A DNA stretch of 64,000 nucleotides from Amyelois transitella (lineage: Eukaryota > Arthropoda > Insecta > Lepidoptera > Pyralidae): assembly GCF_032362555.1 (NCBI RefSeq), contig NC_083522.1, positions 412,001-476,000 on the forward strand, in the 5' to 3' direction. The notes beneath the pieces are model-generated. The model was not told where the DNA came from. It did no database searches and saw only the letters and a program-made list of their open reading frames with translations. Below are positions 63,875 through 64,000 of this stretch, in pieces (position 1 is the stretch's first letter; every line of letters begins with the position of its first letter). The translations under genes were made by a program, and so were the position numbers.

Positions 63875-64000
63875 GAAAATAGAATAGAATAGAATAGAAT
63901 AGATTTATTTTCAAAATTGGATACAAGGTATCACTTATTGACGTCACATAACTTAAATCTAATTATAACTACTACCGCTTCCAAAGCGCATGTGTAGAAG
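63875..64000 (-). repeat. Repeat family D copy at the CCE4 acceptor, cut by window end
   Basis: 'aatagaatagaatagaatag' then the family D body. On the - strand its TTCTA tail reads directly into the CCE4 acceptor and supplies most of its polypyrimidine tract. Confidence 0.85.

Overview
The window looks like nuclear DNA of a lepidopteran insect (moth or butterfly). Genes have short, GC-richer exons with GT/AG introns set in AT-rich DNA. The sequence is packed with dispersed repeats: a SINE-like family with (TATG)n tails, a tRNA-derived SINE, RTE and Jockey-type LINE pieces, and Helitron-like and MITE-like elements. The species and repeat-family names are inference from familiarity; no database search was run.

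Region by region. (1) 1-19.4 kb, + strand: ten exons of a RanBP9/RanBP10 (RanBPM) orthologue, from within the SPRY domain through LisH, CTLH and CRA to the stop codon at 19144-19146. The 5' exon(s) lie outside the window or were not found. Its introns hold SINEs, a dead Tc1-like transposase and a (TA)n tract. Two of its exons have had their 3' ends plus splice donors tandemly amplified: exon 6348-6532 has ten extra copies in the following intron (6672-8849), and exon 9648-9799 carries a perfect 90-bp, in-frame, six-copy array (9727-10249). (2) 19.6-28.2 kb: no host gene seen; a pogo/Tigger deletion derivative with both ends and a TA duplication, a MITE, RTE pieces and SINEs. (3) 28.2-31.5 kb, - strand: a complete three-exon carboxylesterase (CCE1). 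(4) 31.6-41.4 kb: gene-free, repeat-dense spacer. (5) 41.4-44.5 kb, + strand: a second three-exon carboxylesterase (CCE2), divergent from CCE1 and similar to it; its stop codon is formed where a tRNA-derived SINE begins. (6) 45.3-47.6 kb, - strand: a 5'-truncated LINE with an open reverse transcriptase frame. (7) 50.3-55.4 kb, - strand: a third complete carboxylesterase (CCE3), convergent with CCE2, whose stop codon abuts another SINE. (8) 55.5-64 kb: mostly repeats, then on the - strand a broken terminal carboxylesterase exon (63116-63275) and an intact one (63700-63871) belonging to a fourth gene (CCE4) that continues past the window.

Functionally, RanBPM is the SPRY-LisH-CTLH scaffold subunit of the CTLH/GID ubiquitin ligase. 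The esterases form a local cluster of two types: a GQSAG pair (CCE1, CCE2) and a GESAG gene (CCE3) whose C-terminal exon resembles that of CCE4. All three complete esterases keep the Ser-Glu-His triad and an N-terminal signal-like segment, so they are probably active secreted or luminal hydrolases. Substrates cannot be read from the sequence.
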